64,000 nucleotides of DNA, taken from SIG452 sp045638525. Lineage in GTDB: Bacteria > Bacillota > Clostridia > UMGS1840. Shown here one piece after another: positions 49,401-59,900 of this stretch. Made by a program: the position numbers and the translations under genes. The first letter of the stretch is position 1; each line of letters starts with the position of its first letter. The DNA lies in NCBI GenBank assembly GCA_045638525.1, contig JAZUBQ010000001.1, forward strand, positions 62,001 to 126,000. The letters run 5' to 3'. The notes below the pieces were generated by a model, which had not been told where the DNA came from, did no database searches, and saw only the letters and a list, made by a program, of their open reading frames with translations.

Positions 49401-52241
49401 ATTTTTGATGGTGATCAGGTTCTTGCCTTCTCTTACATATAAGAATTCCATATCCAATCTGTCGGCATCTGCCCAACAGAAGGAACCGCTGCTTACAGGT
49501 TTGTAAACTTCTGCATAGAAGCCGGTATCGGAGGTAATTTCAAAGGTGTTTTCCACACCGTCTAACACACCCAGGTAGGGATATACGATACCTGCACCGT
49601 CTTTCGACATAGTTAATTCATAGGTAACCGCTGCGCCGGGAGACAGATTTATAAACTTACCGACATCATTATTGGTACCGGTCTGATAGGAGCCGTCCGC
49701 TTCCACAAAATTGTGAATATCGGTAACAGAAACGTGCTGTCTGCCATATGCAGTAAATGCAGTTTCAATTTTGGAAAGATGATTCATGCCGAATGCATCT
49801 AATTCATTGAAGGTAATATCTGCAGATAAATCAGAGGTGCTCAGGTTGTTCACGCCTTTAATCATATACAGATATTTTACAATACCGCTACCGGATAAGG
49901 TTACGGTAGAACCGGTTTCGTTGATTAAGGTTACCGCTTTGTCGGAAGCCACACGATAGATACCTGCGCTGGGTGCTTCATAAGTGATGGTGCCAACCGG
50001 AGCGAAGGTTGCAGTGGGAGGAGCGGTAGGAGTGGGAAGATCTACTTCCAGGGTTTTTAAGTTTTTCAGGTTAACCTGGGGACCCCATACTGCATGATCT
50101 TTGATTGCGGTTTCTGCAGTTTTAGACAGACGCAAGGAACCGATGAGTGCAGCATTGGAACCGGTATTGGTGATGGTAATCTGGTTTACGCCTTCTCTTA
50201 CATACAAGAATTCCATATCTTGCTGTTTGGAACCGTCTTTCCAACAGGTAGTCTGCCAACCGGTAGTATCTTTAGTAATTTCTGCATAGAAGCCGGTATC
50301 AGACGAAATGGTGAAGGTATGCTGAAGGTCATCCTGAACATTCAGGTACGGATAAACAATACCTGCACCGGTAGCACCTACAGTTGCATTTACAGTAACA
50401 GATGCGCCGGATTCCAGAGACATCAGGCTGCTAATAGCCTGCGTATGATCTACTGCGTAGCATACAGAGGGAGTAGAAATCTGATCAATATATGCCAGAC
50501 CATTATCTTCTATGTTCGTAAAGGTTACGTTTGCATTTTTGTTGGTAGTTTGAATTTTATTTACACCTGCAATTAAGTAGATGTATTTGGTTTCGTTTGC
50601 TGCTAATGCTGCAACGGAACCGGTTTCACTGGTCAAAGTAACCGCTTTGTCGGAAGTTACTTTATGTACACCTGCATAAAGAGAAGTGTAGGTAACATAG
50701 TCTGCAGCAGGAGTGGGAACAGGAGTCGGAGTCGGTGTGGGAGTCGGTGTGGGAGTTGCCTCGGGTTCATCCGAATATTCAACCACTTTCAGCTCAGTCA
50801 TTTTCATCTGAGGATCCCAAGCTGAGTTGCCAACCAGTTCCCCTGCACTGTGAACTGCAATGGTATACAGTGTGGTAGCGGTGGAACCGTTGTTTTTAAT
50901 GGTGATTACATTTTCACCTTTTCTTACATACGCCATTTCGGGATCGGTTTTCGCCAGATCTTTCCAAGCCCAGGAACCACCATTGGTTGCCGGGGAATAG
51001 AAGATATCCGCATAATAACCGGTATCAAAGGTAACTCTTAAGGTACCTTCTGCCGTATTGTTCATAGTAGCGATGTAAGGATATACGATACCATTCATTC
51101 CTTTGGAAGGAGTGTAGGTAGCGGTATAGACTTCTCCGGGAGCCAGCGTTTTTAAAATCGCTACCGCAACTTTATCTTCCTGGCCGGAGATAATGGGTTC
51201 TTTAGGAATATTCACCTGGTTGAAATAAGCTTTACCGTTGTCTTCTAATGCGGTAAAGGTTAAAACAGCGTTTTCATCGGTGGTTTCGATGGTGTTCACA
51301 CCTGCGATTAAGTAGATGTATTTGGTTGCGCCTGCAGTTAATGCTGCCACGGAACCGGTTTCGTTGGTTAAGGTAACCGCTTTGTTGGAAGAAACTGCAT
51401 ACACACCTGCGTATTCCGCTTCGTAGGTAACGGTGAGCACTTCAGGAGTCGGTTCGGGAGTTGGTTCCGGAGTGAGGCTATAGGGAACAACCTTCAAGGA
51501 TGCCATATTCATCTGGTCTTTCCAGTAATCAGCTGTCGCTAAAACACCGGTAGTACGAATTCCAACAGAATACAGCGTAACAGAGGAACTACCGATATTT
51601 TCAATGGTAATTTCCTGTTTTCCGTCTCTTACATAGAGCATTTCAGGATCCTGACGAGCTGCATCTGCCCATGCAGAAGAGCTATAATTATAAGCAAGAT
51701 AAATGTCTGCATAGTAACCGGTATCAGTGGTCACTCTAACGGAATTACCTGCACCGGATGCGGGAGCAATGTAGGGATATACAAGGCCTGCATCGATTAC
51801 ACCCGGAGTATAGGTTGCGGTGTGTTTTGCACCGGGAGCCAAAGTCACATAACTAAAGCCTGCAACCGTATCGCCGGTATCACCGGGAAGAATGGGTTCT
51901 TCGGTCATAGCAACTTTGTTGATATAATCCAAACCATTGCCGTCTAATGCGGTAAAGGTTAAGGTCGCTGATGCAACGCTCTTGGTAATGTTGTTATTCC
52001 CTTTAATCAGGTAGAAGTAATCAGCAATACCTGCTTTTAAGGTAACAGTATGTCCGGTTTCGTTGGTCAAGGTAACTGCTTTGTTGGAAGTTACCTGATA
52101 CACACCTGCATAAGGTGCATCGGTGTACGAGATGGTTTCACCTGCTGCAGAGGCAGTCAGTTGTACGAGGGATACTACCATACTGCTTAAAACTGCGCAA
52201 ACCAAAAGGAAAGAAATCAGTTTTTTGAAACTTGTTTTCAT
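46440..52241 (-). CDS. Giant secreted modular beta-helix protein (1933 aa)
   Basis: Signal peptide 1-32 (KLISFLLVCAVLSSMVVSL). Four N-terminal modules of about 240 aa (roughly 34-265, 270-515, 516-755, 756-1015) share AGVYAVSSNKAVTLTNETGS, TDTGYYADI and LYVREGxNxITIxNTGS and are divided by Pro-Thr linkers such as PTPTPTPTPTPVPTP. Then a CBM6/35-like module (1016-1140: VIEAEDS, AAWKDVNFDLYVDNTLV), a helical module with FWNMVGKNYETAAEMLEAYN, a small beta module, and from about 1305 a parallel beta-helix domain: IYVATTGKSTNAGTKEAP, APGTYKSS, NNIFRRTAQEF, IHHNDIKDTSYSGIVVGWGWG, GAHIYTLG. This resembles glycan-active beta-helix enzymes (GH141-like or lyase-like); the reaction cannot be assigned. 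AAGGAGG before ATG. No anchor seen. Confidence 0.8.
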   Translation of the reverse strand: MKTSFKKLISFLLVCAVLSSMVVSLVQLTASAAGETISYTDAPYAGVYQVTSNKAVTLTNETGHTVTLKAGIADYFYLIKGNNNITKSVASATLTFTALDGNGLDYINKVAMTEEPILPGDTGDTVAGFSYVTLAPGAKHTATYTPGVIDAGLVYPYIAPASGAGNSVRVTTDTGYYADIYLAYNYSSSAWADAARQDPEMLYVRDGKQEITIENIGSSSVTLYSVGIRTTGVLATADYWKDQMNMASLKVVPYSLTPEPTPEPTPEVLTVTYEAEYAGVYAVSSNKAVTLTNETGSVAALTAGATKYIYLIAGVNTIETTDENAVLTFTALEDNGKAYFNQVNIPKEPIISGQEDKVAVAILKTLAPGEVYTATYTPSKGMNGIVYPYIATMNNTAEGTLRVTFDTGYYADIFYSPATNGGSWAWKDLAKTDPEMAYVRKGENVITIKNNGSTATTLYTIAVHSAGELVGNSAWDPQMKMTELKVVEYSDEPEATPTPTPTPTPTPVPTPAADYVTYTSLYAGVHKVTSDKAVTLTSETGSVAALAANETKYIYLIAGVNKIQTTNKNANVTFTNIEDNGLAYIDQISTPSVCYAVDHTQAISSLMSLESGASVTVNATVGATGAGIVYPYLNVQDDLQHTFTISSDTGFYAEITKDTTGWQTTCWKDGSKQQDMEFLYVREGVNQITITNTGSNAALIGSLRLSKTAETAIKDHAVWGPQVNLKNLKTLEVDLPTPTAPPTATFAPVGTITYEAPSAGIYRVASDKAVTLINETGSTVTLSGSGIVKYLYMIKGVNNLSTSDLSADITFNELDAFGMNHLSKIETAFTAYGRQHVSVTDIHNFVEADGSYQTGTNNDVGKFINLSPGAAVTYELTMSKDGAGIVYPYLGVLDGVENTFEITSDTGFYAEVYKPVSSGSFCWADADRLDMEFLYVREGKNLITIKNTGSSIATVTALRLSMTDGEDGLADHETWGPQMNLQNLKVFSGSSNAAPTATPAPILPDVSNANLYTVIEAEDSVSTALTEQATYNGKNGLKMTDMYTEAAYTLDVAQETVYNLNMVGAAWKDVNFDLYVDNTLVDYATMHFDNDRSGTTWAYQQEEVAQLHLDAGTHTLKFVFYCDTFYFDSIVLEDTNSMYYHLIHDFKDITTAEGAFDLLEKYGEAANIDVNADTVNHVYAPMSFWNMVGKNYETAAEMLEAYNECIVDPTVIVKNASGQEVSELPEGTAYVSMDCINIPSEVTLIAAVYSGNKLVAISPMTREGGLASAAFTELSAGCTLKVLAMADLAEAAPYAKEVYGTPYREIYVATTGKSTNAGTKEAPVNNLANALKIVKTINADMTGDIIINVAPGTYKSSVAIEIDPTMSGKNGHKVIIRAEDKNNKPVLSGGEDLTGKWSKVDGKNYYVASTSTRETRALFVNGYQATMARTENLFSGALMDPAEKKNDSHVTDGILLSLSGGNKDFPKGLDQQTEVQASRMQIVFSLQWANHRFPLDRIEYSGSNAYVYTTYPYYNAFCIPGLHTSTITPDQGASFYIENSLLLLDKPGEFYFDKEARKMYYYPYAEENMATVETWCAVTDGMMNITGVGSNNKVTNLEFDGISFRYGGYDDFTVKGAAFNQTDEWRLGGETYYGQHMFPAQIVAKYADSLVFKNCEFASMGSSALIFEEGVSNSQISGSYFHDIAGTGVVLGDYRDGNSAAASTERCKNIEIDNNIFRRTAQEFQGLTAISVYYVGNANIHHNDIKDTSYSGIVVGWGWGYDDPVDCGNHNISYNKIDNVMQTMGDGAHIYTLGNLRGTQINDNYVIDPGQIKAPGIYFDQGTGYTNVCDNVVTGAYDNSSEYWFFARQLVNINNCFAGYNHTDGRDPAKIFGTNGTSTKDVALKGNSYRVSTWSTTAQRIMAEAGLEDKTVLNTISEYPTWRTMRMMDIPAN
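50700..50760. repeat. Pro-Thr linker minisatellite in the 1933-aa gene
   Basis: Short GGAGT(C/G)GG(T/A)GTGGGA-type units repeat in tandem on the plus strand and encode alternating Thr-Pro on the minus strand. Similar stretches occur at 55137-55210, 55690-55735 and 60617-60810 in the neighbouring paralogues. Confidence 0.75.
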
Positions 52242-52300
52242 TTGGTTGTCCTCCTTAAGTTGTAATGAATTTTTTGGGTCATATGAGGTTTTTATTTTAT

Positions 52301-52332
52301 CTGTGATATGCCGCTTTTAAGGCATATCACAG
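52301..52332 (-). other. Intergenic hairpin between 1520-aa and 1933-aa genes
   Basis: 12-bp stem CTGTGATATGCC/GGCATATCACAG with an 8-base loop; on the minus strand it is followed by an A/T-rich but not U-only stretch. Confidence 0.6.
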
Positions 52333-52348
52333 AATATTTTAAGTGAAA

Positions 52349-55300
52349 TTATTCGTCTGCGGGAACATCCAGCATACGCATGGTTCTCCAGGAAGGATAA
52401 TAATCAACCGCTTCCACTTTTGCGGTGTCTTTTACGCCTGCTTCAGACATAATTCTCTGTGCAGATAAAGACCAGCTGGTCACGCTTACGTTGTTGTTTT
52501 CCATAGTTACACCGGAGCTGTCAAAACCGTAGGAACCGCCGGTGGAAGGCATTTTACCGTCAGTATGGTTATAAGAACCGTAACAATTGTCAATCTGAAC
52601 ATATCTTCTTGCAAACAGCCAACGGTCAGTGGTGGGTTTTGCGTCGGTGAACACGTTATCACTGAAGTAGAGATCCTGGGTTGCCTGGTCAAGGTACAGA
52701 CCGCCTCTTAAGTGGTCACCCGGATCAATAAAGTAGTTATCGTTAATCTGGTTGTTGCCCTGCAAACCAACGGTGTAAATCTGAGAACCGTCATACATAG
52801 TCTGCATTACATCCTGGATTTTATTGTAAGATATTACGTTATTTCCGCAATCTTCGGGAAGTGCTGCTCCCCAACCCCAACCAACGGTAATGGCGGTGTA
52901 GGGCATATCAGCGATATCGTTGTGATGCACTTTGGAATTACCGGTGTAATACATCGCGATGGCGGTGGTTCCTAAATATTCCTGTGCACAACGGCGGAAA
53001 ATATTGTTGTCCACTTCAATCTGAGTGGAACGCTGTTTGGAAGCATCCATAGACTTATCGTGTTTAAAGCTTCCGATTACCACGCCGGTACCGGAAATAT
53101 CGTGGAAGGAGCTTTCGGTCACACGACAGTTGGTGTCTCCTTCTTCAAAGAGTACCGCACTGGAACCCAGACAAGCAAATTCGCAATTTTTAAATACCAC
53201 ATTGTCTGCATAAGTTACAGTTACCTGAGCAGGGAACATATAGCTTCCGTACCAGATGGCGTCACCTACACGCAGTTCGTCTGCCTGGTTAAATGCCGCA
53301 CCCTGAGTGGTGGCTTCATCCCAAGCACCGTAACGGAAGGAAATTCCGTCAAATTCGATGTTGGAAACTTTGTTGGTTGCGTTAACACCGTTGATGGTCA
53401 TCAAACCATCTGTAATTGCACAGTAAGTTTCTGCGGTCGTCATATCCTCATTTGCATAGGGATAGTAATACATTTTGCGGTTGGTGTTATCGAAATAGAA
53501 TTCACCGGGTGCATCCAGCAGGTCCATGGAATTTTCCAAGTAGAAAGAACCGGTGGGCTGAATGGTGCTGGTGGTAGCATCGTCATCTAAGAACACGTGA
53601 TATCTGGGATACGGAATGTAGATGTATGCGTGTTCATAACCGTAGTAATCACCATAGGTAACTTTTTCTACAGGGAAACGATGGTTTGCCCAGTTTTTCT
53701 GGAATACTACCTGCAATCTGGTATCATCGCCCAGCGTTCTGGGGAAGTTGGTATCCCATCTTTCGATGTCTACCACAAAACCATCTGCGATATGCAGGTC
53801 ATTCTGGGGATTTTCAGGTACGATAAAGTCTTTTCCGGTATACCAAACATCACTTCTTGCTAAGGTTGCCTGATAGCCGTTAACATATAATGCTCTGGTT
53901 TCACGGGTGGTGGTAGTAGCTACCCAGTAGTTCTTACCGGAAACTTTTGACCATTTTCCGGTTAAGGGTTCACCACCGGAGAGAACCGGCTGATTGTCCG
54001 GGTCTTGGGCTTTGATGATTACTTTATAACCGTTCATACCGCCCATGGTGGAATCAATCGCCAAGGTCACATTACTGCGGTATACACCGGGAGCAACGTG
54101 TACCACAATGTCACCGGTCATAGCAGAATTATAGGATTTTACTTTGGTTAACGCCTGTGCAACACTTGCTAAGGGAGTTTCGGGAGTTAATCCATCATTG
54201 GAGGATTTTCCGTTGGTTGCAACATAAATATCTTTATAAACGCCGGTAGAAGAATAGGGCTTTGCTTCCGCCAGATCGGAGAACACCATAATTTTCACTT
54301 TACTCTGTGCGGTTAAGTTTGTTAAATTACAGGTAACGGTGGTGGAAGTGCTCTTTAAGGTGTTTAAGTTGCCAACCATCTGATTGCCTTTGTATTCTGC
54401 CACAACGACGGTGGAGTTTGCAGGCATATCAGCGGTTTTAATCACCAGTCTTGCAGAGCCTTCGGGCAATACGCTGACAAGCGAATTGGAACCATTGTAT
54501 AACTTCACGGTTGGGCTTGTGGTTTCATTGGCGATAATATCGTTGTATGCCAGAAGCATATCGTCCAAAGAATCGAAATCCTTACCAACCATCGGCCAGA
54601 AGGACAATTCCGGATAGAATAAATCGGAAGTGTCATTTTCCACATTGATATCAATCAAAGCACCACATTCTTTTAAAATGTTGTAAGCTTCGATCGATGT
54701 GGTGGCATCTTTGAAGCCATAAAGCAGGTGATAGGTTCTGCTGCTGGTATTTTCCAGTCGGAATGCATCAAAGTAGAACTCATCACAGAAATAGACAAAG
54801 CTGATAGTATGTGTGCCTGCAGTTAAATTTAAGGAATAAATTTTTTCATTCTGCATGGGATAGGAAGATGAACTCTTCGGCACATTAAAATGCATGGTTT
54901 CATAAGACAGCGTGACACCATCTACGACAATTTCAACGGAAACGTCCTTCCATGCAGCACCTCTGAAATACAGGTTATACAACCCGTTATCGGGAACAGA
55001 AACGGTGTAGGTAGAAACAGATTCTGAGGTAGCTTTGATAACATCTGCACCATCATAAGTGGTATGGGAAATACCGGTTGTGGGAGTGCAGCTTTCTGCT
55101 TCGATTGTAATCATATACTCAGAATCGGTAATATTCGGAGTAGGAGTCGGAGTGGGAGTGGGTTTTGCAGTGGGAACAGGAGTGGGAGCATTGGTAGGAA
55201 CAGGGGTTGCTACCGGAATGTCTGCAAGCTCTTTCACAAACTGCATATACTCGGTGGAATCGTAGGGTGCTTTATCCAGACGACCGAAGTCGGTTTCGGA

Positions 55301-56911
55301 TAACATTACCGCATAGGTTCCGATGTTTTCAATGATAAGAGTGTTTTCACCTTCTGTAAAGTACAGAGGCTGGTCCTGATACATGGGACCGTTGGTCCAA
55401 CCGGTCTGGGTCAGATTGAAATCTGCATAGTAGTCACCGCTGGTCACACGGATGGTAGTATTGCCGCCGATGGATTTTACCAGTAGCTGCATACCGTACA
55501 CGCCGGTGTAAGGTGCGTTGAAGGTGTAGGTTGCAAATTCTCCGTTCACCATGGTGAAATCAGCACCGCTTAAGTGGGATTCATCCATATTGACTTCCCC
55601 GGTGATTTCATCCATGCCGAAACCGCCGATGTAACCGTTGAAAGCAGGTTCTGCTTTTACGTTACCAATCCATTTGGTAATGGGTGCAGCAGTGGGAGTC
55701 GGTGTGGGTGCCGGAGTGGGAGTAGGAGTTGCTTCGGGAGCACCGGTTACTTTTACCAAAGGCAGATAATCCAGAGATTTTTCTGCACCGGAAGCATCCA
55801 GACGACCAAAGTCGATACAGGAAACGGTTGCATTTGCATTGCCGTTTAATGCTAATTTAATGGTGTTAACACCTTTTTTCAGATAAATGGGTTGGTCCTG
55901 CTGACAGCCGGAGCTCCATCCCCAGGTGGTAACATTATAGTTTGCTTCGTAACCTTCTTCGGTGGTTACCTGCCATTGTACAGGAGTGTTGCTTGACCAA
56001 TCGGTTTTGATCTGCATTACATACACACCGGTATAAGGCATATCCACATTGATGTATGCCCAGTCCCCTGCAATCATGGTAAATTTACCGTATGCATCGA
56101 AAGGAGCGCCGGAAGATGCCTGATAGTCAACACCTGCTACCGCTGCTTCGCCGTTGCGGATTGCAGCTTTGATATCGCCCACAGTAGAGGTATAACCATT
56201 CTTATAAGCACTGCCACATTCGTTGTATTCACCCGGCCAGGTTAAGGGTGCTTCGGTAGGTTCGGGAGTGGGAGAAGGAACAGGAGTGGGAGTGGGAAGT
56301 TGTACGGGAGAATCCACACTCTTTACCAGAGGTAAAAAGTCTAAGGATTTTTCTGCACCCTGGGCATCCAGTCTTCCCATATCTAATGCATTGATAATTG
56401 CATTGTTGTTACCCATCAATTCAATTTTGATGATGTTTTTACCTTCTTTTAAGTAGAGGGGCTGGTCCTGATTACAACCGGAGCTCCATGCAGTCTGAGT
56501 CAGGTTGAACTGCGCCAGATAATCTTCATCGGTGGTAATATGAACGGTGGTGGCACCGTCGCCGCCAATCCAGGCAGTAGACAACTGCATTGCATACACA
56601 CCGGTATAGGGAGCGGTGATTTCATAGTAACCCCAGTCTCCTACCACCATAGTGAAGGCTCCGTCTGCTCCAAAGGGAGCGGAAGAACTTGCCTGATAGT
56701 CAACGCCGGCAACCGATTCGGTGCCGTTAGATTTGGTGAATGTGGTTAAACCGTAATACTCACCCACATAACCGTTTTTGTAAGCAGCATCTAAGGAGCC
56801 GAATTTACCGGTCCAGGTGGGAGTTGCCGCAGAAACGGGCATTGCTGCCACGCTAACGAGCATAGAAATTAATAAACAGATGGATAACAATTTTCTGAAT
56901 TCGATTTTCAA
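52349..56911 (-). CDS. Giant secreted modular beta-helix protein (1520 aa)
   Basis: TTG start at 56909-56911, 8 bases after AAGGAGG. Signal peptide 1-29. Three N-terminal modules of a different type (about 30-210, 228-395, 410-590) share APYTGVYAMQL, QDQPLYLKEGxNxIKI and the closing DFGRLDA, separated by linkers such as PTPTPAPTPTPTAAP. A CBM6/35-like module (from about 598: ITIEAESCTPTTG, GAAWKDVSVEIVVDGVTLS), the helical module (FWPMVGKDFDSLDDMLLAYN) and the small beta module follow. The beta-helix domain starts near 893 (IYVATNGKSSNDGLTPETP) and runs to the end, with RCAQEYLGTTAIAMYY, VHHNDIADMPYTAITVGWGWG and SQIYTVG. The C-terminal half closely resembles its two neighbours. Likely a glycan-binding and -cleaving enzyme; substrate unknown; no anchor seen. 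Confidence 0.8.
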   Translation of the reverse strand: MKIEFRKLLSICLLISMLVSVAAMPVSAATPTWTGKFGSLDAAYKNGYVGEYYGLTTFTKSNGTESVAGVDYQASSSAPFGADGAFTMVVGDWGYYEITAPYTGVYAMQLSTAWIGGDGATTVHITTDEDYLAQFNLTQTAWSSGCNQDQPLYLKEGKNIIKIELMGNNNAIINALDMGRLDAQGAEKSLDFLPLVKSVDSPVQLPTPTPVPSPTPEPTEAPLTWPGEYNECGSAYKNGYTSTVGDIKAAIRNGEAAVAGVDYQASSGAPFDAYGKFTMIAGDWAYINVDMPYTGVYVMQIKTDWSSNTPVQWQVTTEEGYEANYNVTTWGWSSGCQQDQPIYLKKGVNTIKLALNGNANATVSCIDFGRLDASGAEKSLDYLPLVKVTGAPEATPTPTPAPTPTPTAAPITKWIGNVKAEPAFNGYIGGFGMDEITGEVNMDESHLSGADFTMVNGEFATYTFNAPYTGVYGMQLLVKSIGGNTTIRVTSGDYYADFNLTQTGWTNGPMYQDQPLYFTEGENTLIIENIGTYAVMLSETDFGRLDKAPYDSTEYMQFVKELADIPVATPVPTNAPTPVPTAKPTPTPTPTPNITDSEYMITIEAESCTPTTGISHTTYDGADVIKATSESVSTYTVSVPDNGLYNLYFRGAAWKDVSVEIVVDGVTLSYETMHFNVPKSSSSYPMQNEKIYSLNLTAGTHTISFVYFCDEFYFDAFRLENTSSRTYHLLYGFKDATTSIEAYNILKECGALIDINVENDTSDLFYPELSFWPMVGKDFDSLDDMLLAYNDIIANETTSPTVKLYNGSNSLVSVLPEGSARLVIKTADMPANSTVVVAEYKGNQMVGNLNTLKSTSTTVTCNLTNLTAQSKVKIMVFSDLAEAKPYSSTGVYKDIYVATNGKSSNDGLTPETPLASVAQALTKVKSYNSAMTGDIVVHVAPGVYRSNVTLAIDSTMGGMNGYKVIIKAQDPDNQPVLSGGEPLTGKWSKVSGKNYWVATTTTRETRALYVNGYQATLARSDVWYTGKDFIVPENPQNDLHIADGFVVDIERWDTNFPRTLGDDTRLQVVFQKNWANHRFPVEKVTYGDYYGYEHAYIYIPYPRYHVFLDDDATTSTIQPTGSFYLENSMDLLDAPGEFYFDNTNRKMYYYPYANEDMTTAETYCAITDGLMTINGVNATNKVSNIEFDGISFRYGAWDEATTQGAAFNQADELRVGDAIWYGSYMFPAQVTVTYADNVVFKNCEFACLGSSAVLFEEGDTNCRVTESSFHDISGTGVVIGSFKHDKSMDASKQRSTQIEVDNNIFRRCAQEYLGTTAIAMYYTGNSKVHHNDIADMPYTAITVGWGWGAALPEDCGNNVISYNKIQDVMQTMYDGSQIYTVGLQGNNQINDNYFIDPGDHLRGGLYLDQATQDLYFSDNVFTDAKPTTDRWLFARRYVQIDNCYGSYNHTDGKMPSTGGSYGFDSSGVTMENNNVSVTSWSLSAQRIMSEAGVKDTAKVEAVDYYPSWRTMRMLDVPADE

Positions 56912-56952
56912 GGGTTAGTCCTCCTTCAAACGATAACGTTTGTTTCATAGTA

Positions 56953-56977
56953 CCGGACAAGAGATTAGTAGGTCCGG
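56953..56977 (-). other. Weak intergenic hairpin between 1618-aa and 1520-aa genes
   Basis: 6-bp stem CCGGAC/GTCCGG with a 13-base loop in a 77-base gap; weaker than the hairpins in the other gaps. Confidence 0.4.
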
Positions 56978-56988
56978 CCGAATTCTGT

Positions 56989-59900
56989 CTAATCAATGAT
57001 TGCAGCGTCGGGAATGTGGAACATTGGAAGCACTCGCCAAGAGGGATAATAATCCACTTTGGCTACTCTTGTTTTATCTTCCACACCGGCTTCTGCCATA
57101 ATTCTCAAAGCTGTGGTTTTCCAGGATGTCTGATTGATATTGTTACCGGTGTAAGTTACACCGGAAGTATCTAATGGGAAGGTGGAGAATCGTTTGGGGT
57201 CGCCACCGTCTGTGTGGTTATAGGCTGCATAGTTGTCGTTTAAGTTCACATACTTTCTTGCAAACAACCAATAGTCATTGGAATCGTTTGCGCCTTCAAC
57301 CACGTTGTCGCACATGGAAATATATCCTGTGCCTTCATCAAAGTAAACACCGCCTCGACGGTAGTTACCCGGATTGATTAAGTAGTTGTCATTTAGGTGC
57401 ATATTTTTCTGGTCACCCAGTGTGTAAATCTGAGCGCCATCATCCAACACCTGACAAACTTCGGTAATTTTATTGTAGGAAACAATGTGATTTCCTGTGT
57501 CGGATGGTTCATAGTATCCCCATCCCCAACCGATACAAATGCCGCTGTATGGCAGATGTTTGATATCATTGTGATGCACATTCACGGAATCTGCATAATA
57601 TGCCGCAACAGCAGGCAAATTCATAAATTCCTGAGAAATTCGGCGGAAAATATTGTTGCCGATTTCAATGTTCTTACATCTGCCGCCTCCGGTATAGTTG
57701 CTGTTGTGTAAGAAATTGGAAACCGAAACGCCACCGCCGGAAATATCGTGAAAATCACAGTTTATCACTTTGGAATTGGTAACGCCTTCTATCAGATACA
57801 TTGCAGAAGAACCAAGTTCTGCAAACTCACAACCGTCAAAAACCAAAGCATTTGCATAGTTGACTTGAATCTGCGCATTCATCAGATGCTGAGAGTATCC
57901 GGTTTCGGTTCCGCGACGAAGCTCGTCTGTCTGGTTAAATGCCGCACCGTAAGTGGTGGCATCATCCCAGGCACCGTGTTTGAAGGAAATGTTTTTAAAT
58001 TCCAGATTTTCCACACAGTTGGTCATAGAGGAACCGTTGACTGTCAACAACACATCGGTCACTGCACAATAGGTTTGGGCATTTTTCATATCCTCATTTG
58101 CGTAAGGATAGTAATACATTTTGCGATTGGTTTTATCAAAATAGAATTCACCGGGCTCGTCTAAGAGCGCCATTGCGTTTTCTAAGTAGAAGCCTCTGCC
58201 CTCTTTGGGAACAACCGTATCGGTATGTCCACCCAACAGATAGGCATTATAATAAGGATAGGTTGCGTTGATATACGCATAGTTGGAATCATAGGTTACG
58301 CTGTCAATGGGGAAACGCTGATTGGTCCAGGCTAAGTTATAAACCACCTGCAATCGGGTTTCTCCAGCCAAATCCCTTGAAATATTGGGGTAACTTGCCA
58401 ACCTTACTTTCAAGCCATCCACCACGTGTTTGTCATTTTTGGGATTTGTGGGGGTGATGTATTCCCCTGCGTATATATCATTACTTCTTGCCAGAACCGC
58501 CTGATAACCATTGACATAAAGTGCTCTGGTCTCACGGGTAGTGGTAGAAGCGACCCAGTAATTTTTGCCGGAAACTTTGCTCCATTTTCCGGTTAAGGAT
58601 TCGCCACCGGAAAGAACCGGTCTGTTGCCCGGGTCATCCCCCTGAATGATTACCTTATAACCATTTTTCCCGCTCATGGTGGGATCAATTTCTAAGGTAA
58701 CATTACTGCGATAAACGCCGGGTGCAATGTGAATCACAATGTCACCGGTCATTTGGGAATTTACGTTTTTTACTTTGTTCAGCGCCTGAACCAAAGTTGC
58801 AAGCGGTGCATCGGGAGAGGTTCCCGTATTGGAGGAGCTTCCCTCAGTGGAAACGTAGAAATCCATATATGTGCCGGAGGAAGTATAGGGGGTTAATTCC
58901 TCCAGATTGGTAATTGCAAAAATTTTCAGTTCACTTCCTGCCTCCACATCGGATAAGCTGAAGGAAACGGTTGTGGAAGTGCTGTTTTGCACCTGAGGTA
59001 TCTGTGCCAACTTCGCACCTTTGTAAAGTGCCAACACCAAAGAGGTGTTTTTCGGAATATCTGCACAATCTACAGTAACGGTGGATCTGCCTGCAGGTAA
59101 ATCGGATACCGATACATTGGATGCATTTTTGATTCTGACGGTGGGATTTTCCAACTCGTCTGCCAAAACAGATTCATACAAATCTTTTAACTGAGCAGGC
59201 GTTTGATAGTCTTTTCCAACCATACCCCAGAACGCCATCTCAGGACAAGCAAGTTCCAAAGTATCGGCTTCCACATCAATGTAAATGTAGTCACCGGAGG
59301 AAAGCAGTGCTTCGTAAATTCCCTGAGAGGTAGCAATATCTTTGATTCCGTAAAGAATCTGATATTTTTTCGAATAAGTATCTTCTAAAGTGAAAGAGTC
59401 AAAATAATAGGTATCACAATAGAAGGTGAAGCCAATGGTATGTGTTCCTTTGGCTAAGGGGAAAGTTGCCACACATTCTTCGTTGTAGGAGAAGGTGGCG
59501 TTTCTGTCACTCTGGAAATGAGACGTTTTGTAGTAATACACAGTTCCGTCTAAAGCGATGTCAAAAGAAACATCTTTCCAGGCAGCGCCCTTCATATATA
59601 AGTTATAGATAGTATCTTCTTCAACAGTTACTTCATAAGTAACAGAGGATTCGGAAGTTGCTTTCGCCACGGAGGCACCGTTATAAGTAGTTTTAGAAAG
59701 ACTTCCGCTTTTATAATTTTCCGCTTCGTAAACCGTTCTCATCACTCTGTCTGAAACATCCGGATTAACGGGGTTGGGAGTCATTGTGGGAGCCACGGTG
59801 GGAATCGGAGTAGTTGTCGGAACAGGGGTTGCGGTGGGAACGGGAGTGGGAGTAGGTTCTGCAGTTTCGCTTAATACTTTTAAGTTCTGCAGATTAATCT

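Noticed and set aside
50094..50576. Long plus-strand reading frames inside the giant secreted genes (also 53060-53590, 57748-58164, 48126-48512)
   Set aside because: Antisense shadows of well-supported minus-strand genes with no ribosome site or family match.
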